From positions 1 through 6,061 of the forward strand of contig JAMPGN010000237.1 of NCBI GenBank assembly GCA_023663915.1: a stretch of 6,061 nucleotides of DNA, in the 5' to 3' direction. Below, piece by piece: positions 6,038 to 6,061 of this stretch. Made by a program: the position numbers and the translations under genes. Under the pieces are notes generated by a model, which did no database searches, was not told the DNA's origin, and worked only from the letters and a program-made list of their open reading frames with translations. Origin of the DNA: Eubacterium sp. (GTDB taxonomy: Bacteria > Bacillota_A > Clostridia > Lachnospirales > Lachnospiraceae). Every line of letters starts with the position of its first letter. Position 1 is the stretch's first letter.

Positions 6038-6061
6038 GTCCATCTTCTCCAAATATGGAAG

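Noticed and set aside
6033..6059. Possible C-terminal end of an upstream gene on the minus strand (SIFGEDGL then stop)
   Set aside because: Only eight codons are visible and another frame also ends nearby, so neither can be told from chance.
1..6061. CRISPR arrays, insertion sequences, tRNA or rRNA genes, toxin-antitoxin or defence genes
   Set aside because: No regularly spaced repeats, transposase-like frames or RNA-gene signatures were seen; the coding content is entirely dcw genes.

Overview
The window is a stretch of the division and cell-wall (dcw) cluster of a low-to-mid GC Gram-positive bacterium, most likely a member of the Clostridia close to Lachnospiraceae. I infer this from the protein style (a short DivIB-type FtsQ with a lysine/arginine-rich cytoplasmic tail, a 318-residue MraY, strong GGAGG/AGGAG-type ribosome sites) and from the gene set. 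The exact genus cannot be read from the sequence.

All five genes lie on the minus strand and read from the right edge to the left: mraY (5912-4956), murD (4904-3501), ftsW (3500-2334), murA (2259-1009) and divIB/ftsQ (978-136). Gaps are short (51, 0, 74 and 30 bases), so they look like one operon. They cover successive steps of peptidoglycan synthesis and division. MurA makes the first committed UDP-MurNAc precursor intermediate, MurD adds D-glutamate, MraY moves the finished precursor to the lipid carrier (lipid I), FtsW polymerises lipid II at the septum, and DivIB is part of the divisome that activates septal synthesis. All key catalytic residues I could check are present and no gene looks broken.

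The two ends are non-coding. At the right, between the window edge and mraY, two perfect or near-perfect hairpins (5947-5969 and 5971-6030) stand one base apart, with several copies of a CTTAG motif and an inverted copy next to the mraY ribosome site. None has a U-tract, so they look like a mobile or dispersed intergenic repeat, or a structured mraY leader, rather than a terminator. At the left, beyond divIB, a 135-base AT-rich stretch carries two well-spaced sigma-A-type promoters pointing left, presumably at ftsZ just outside the window, with an 18-base palindrome over the expected start site of the first.

The main oddity in gene content is that murA occupies the place between ftsW and divIB where many Firmicutes carry murG and/or murB. 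It is also clearly richer in GC (about 56% by hand count) than divIB (about 43%). I see no mobile element, CRISPR array, RNA gene or unknown protein-coding system. The genes are conserved housekeeping genes, and the interest lies in the non-coding ends.
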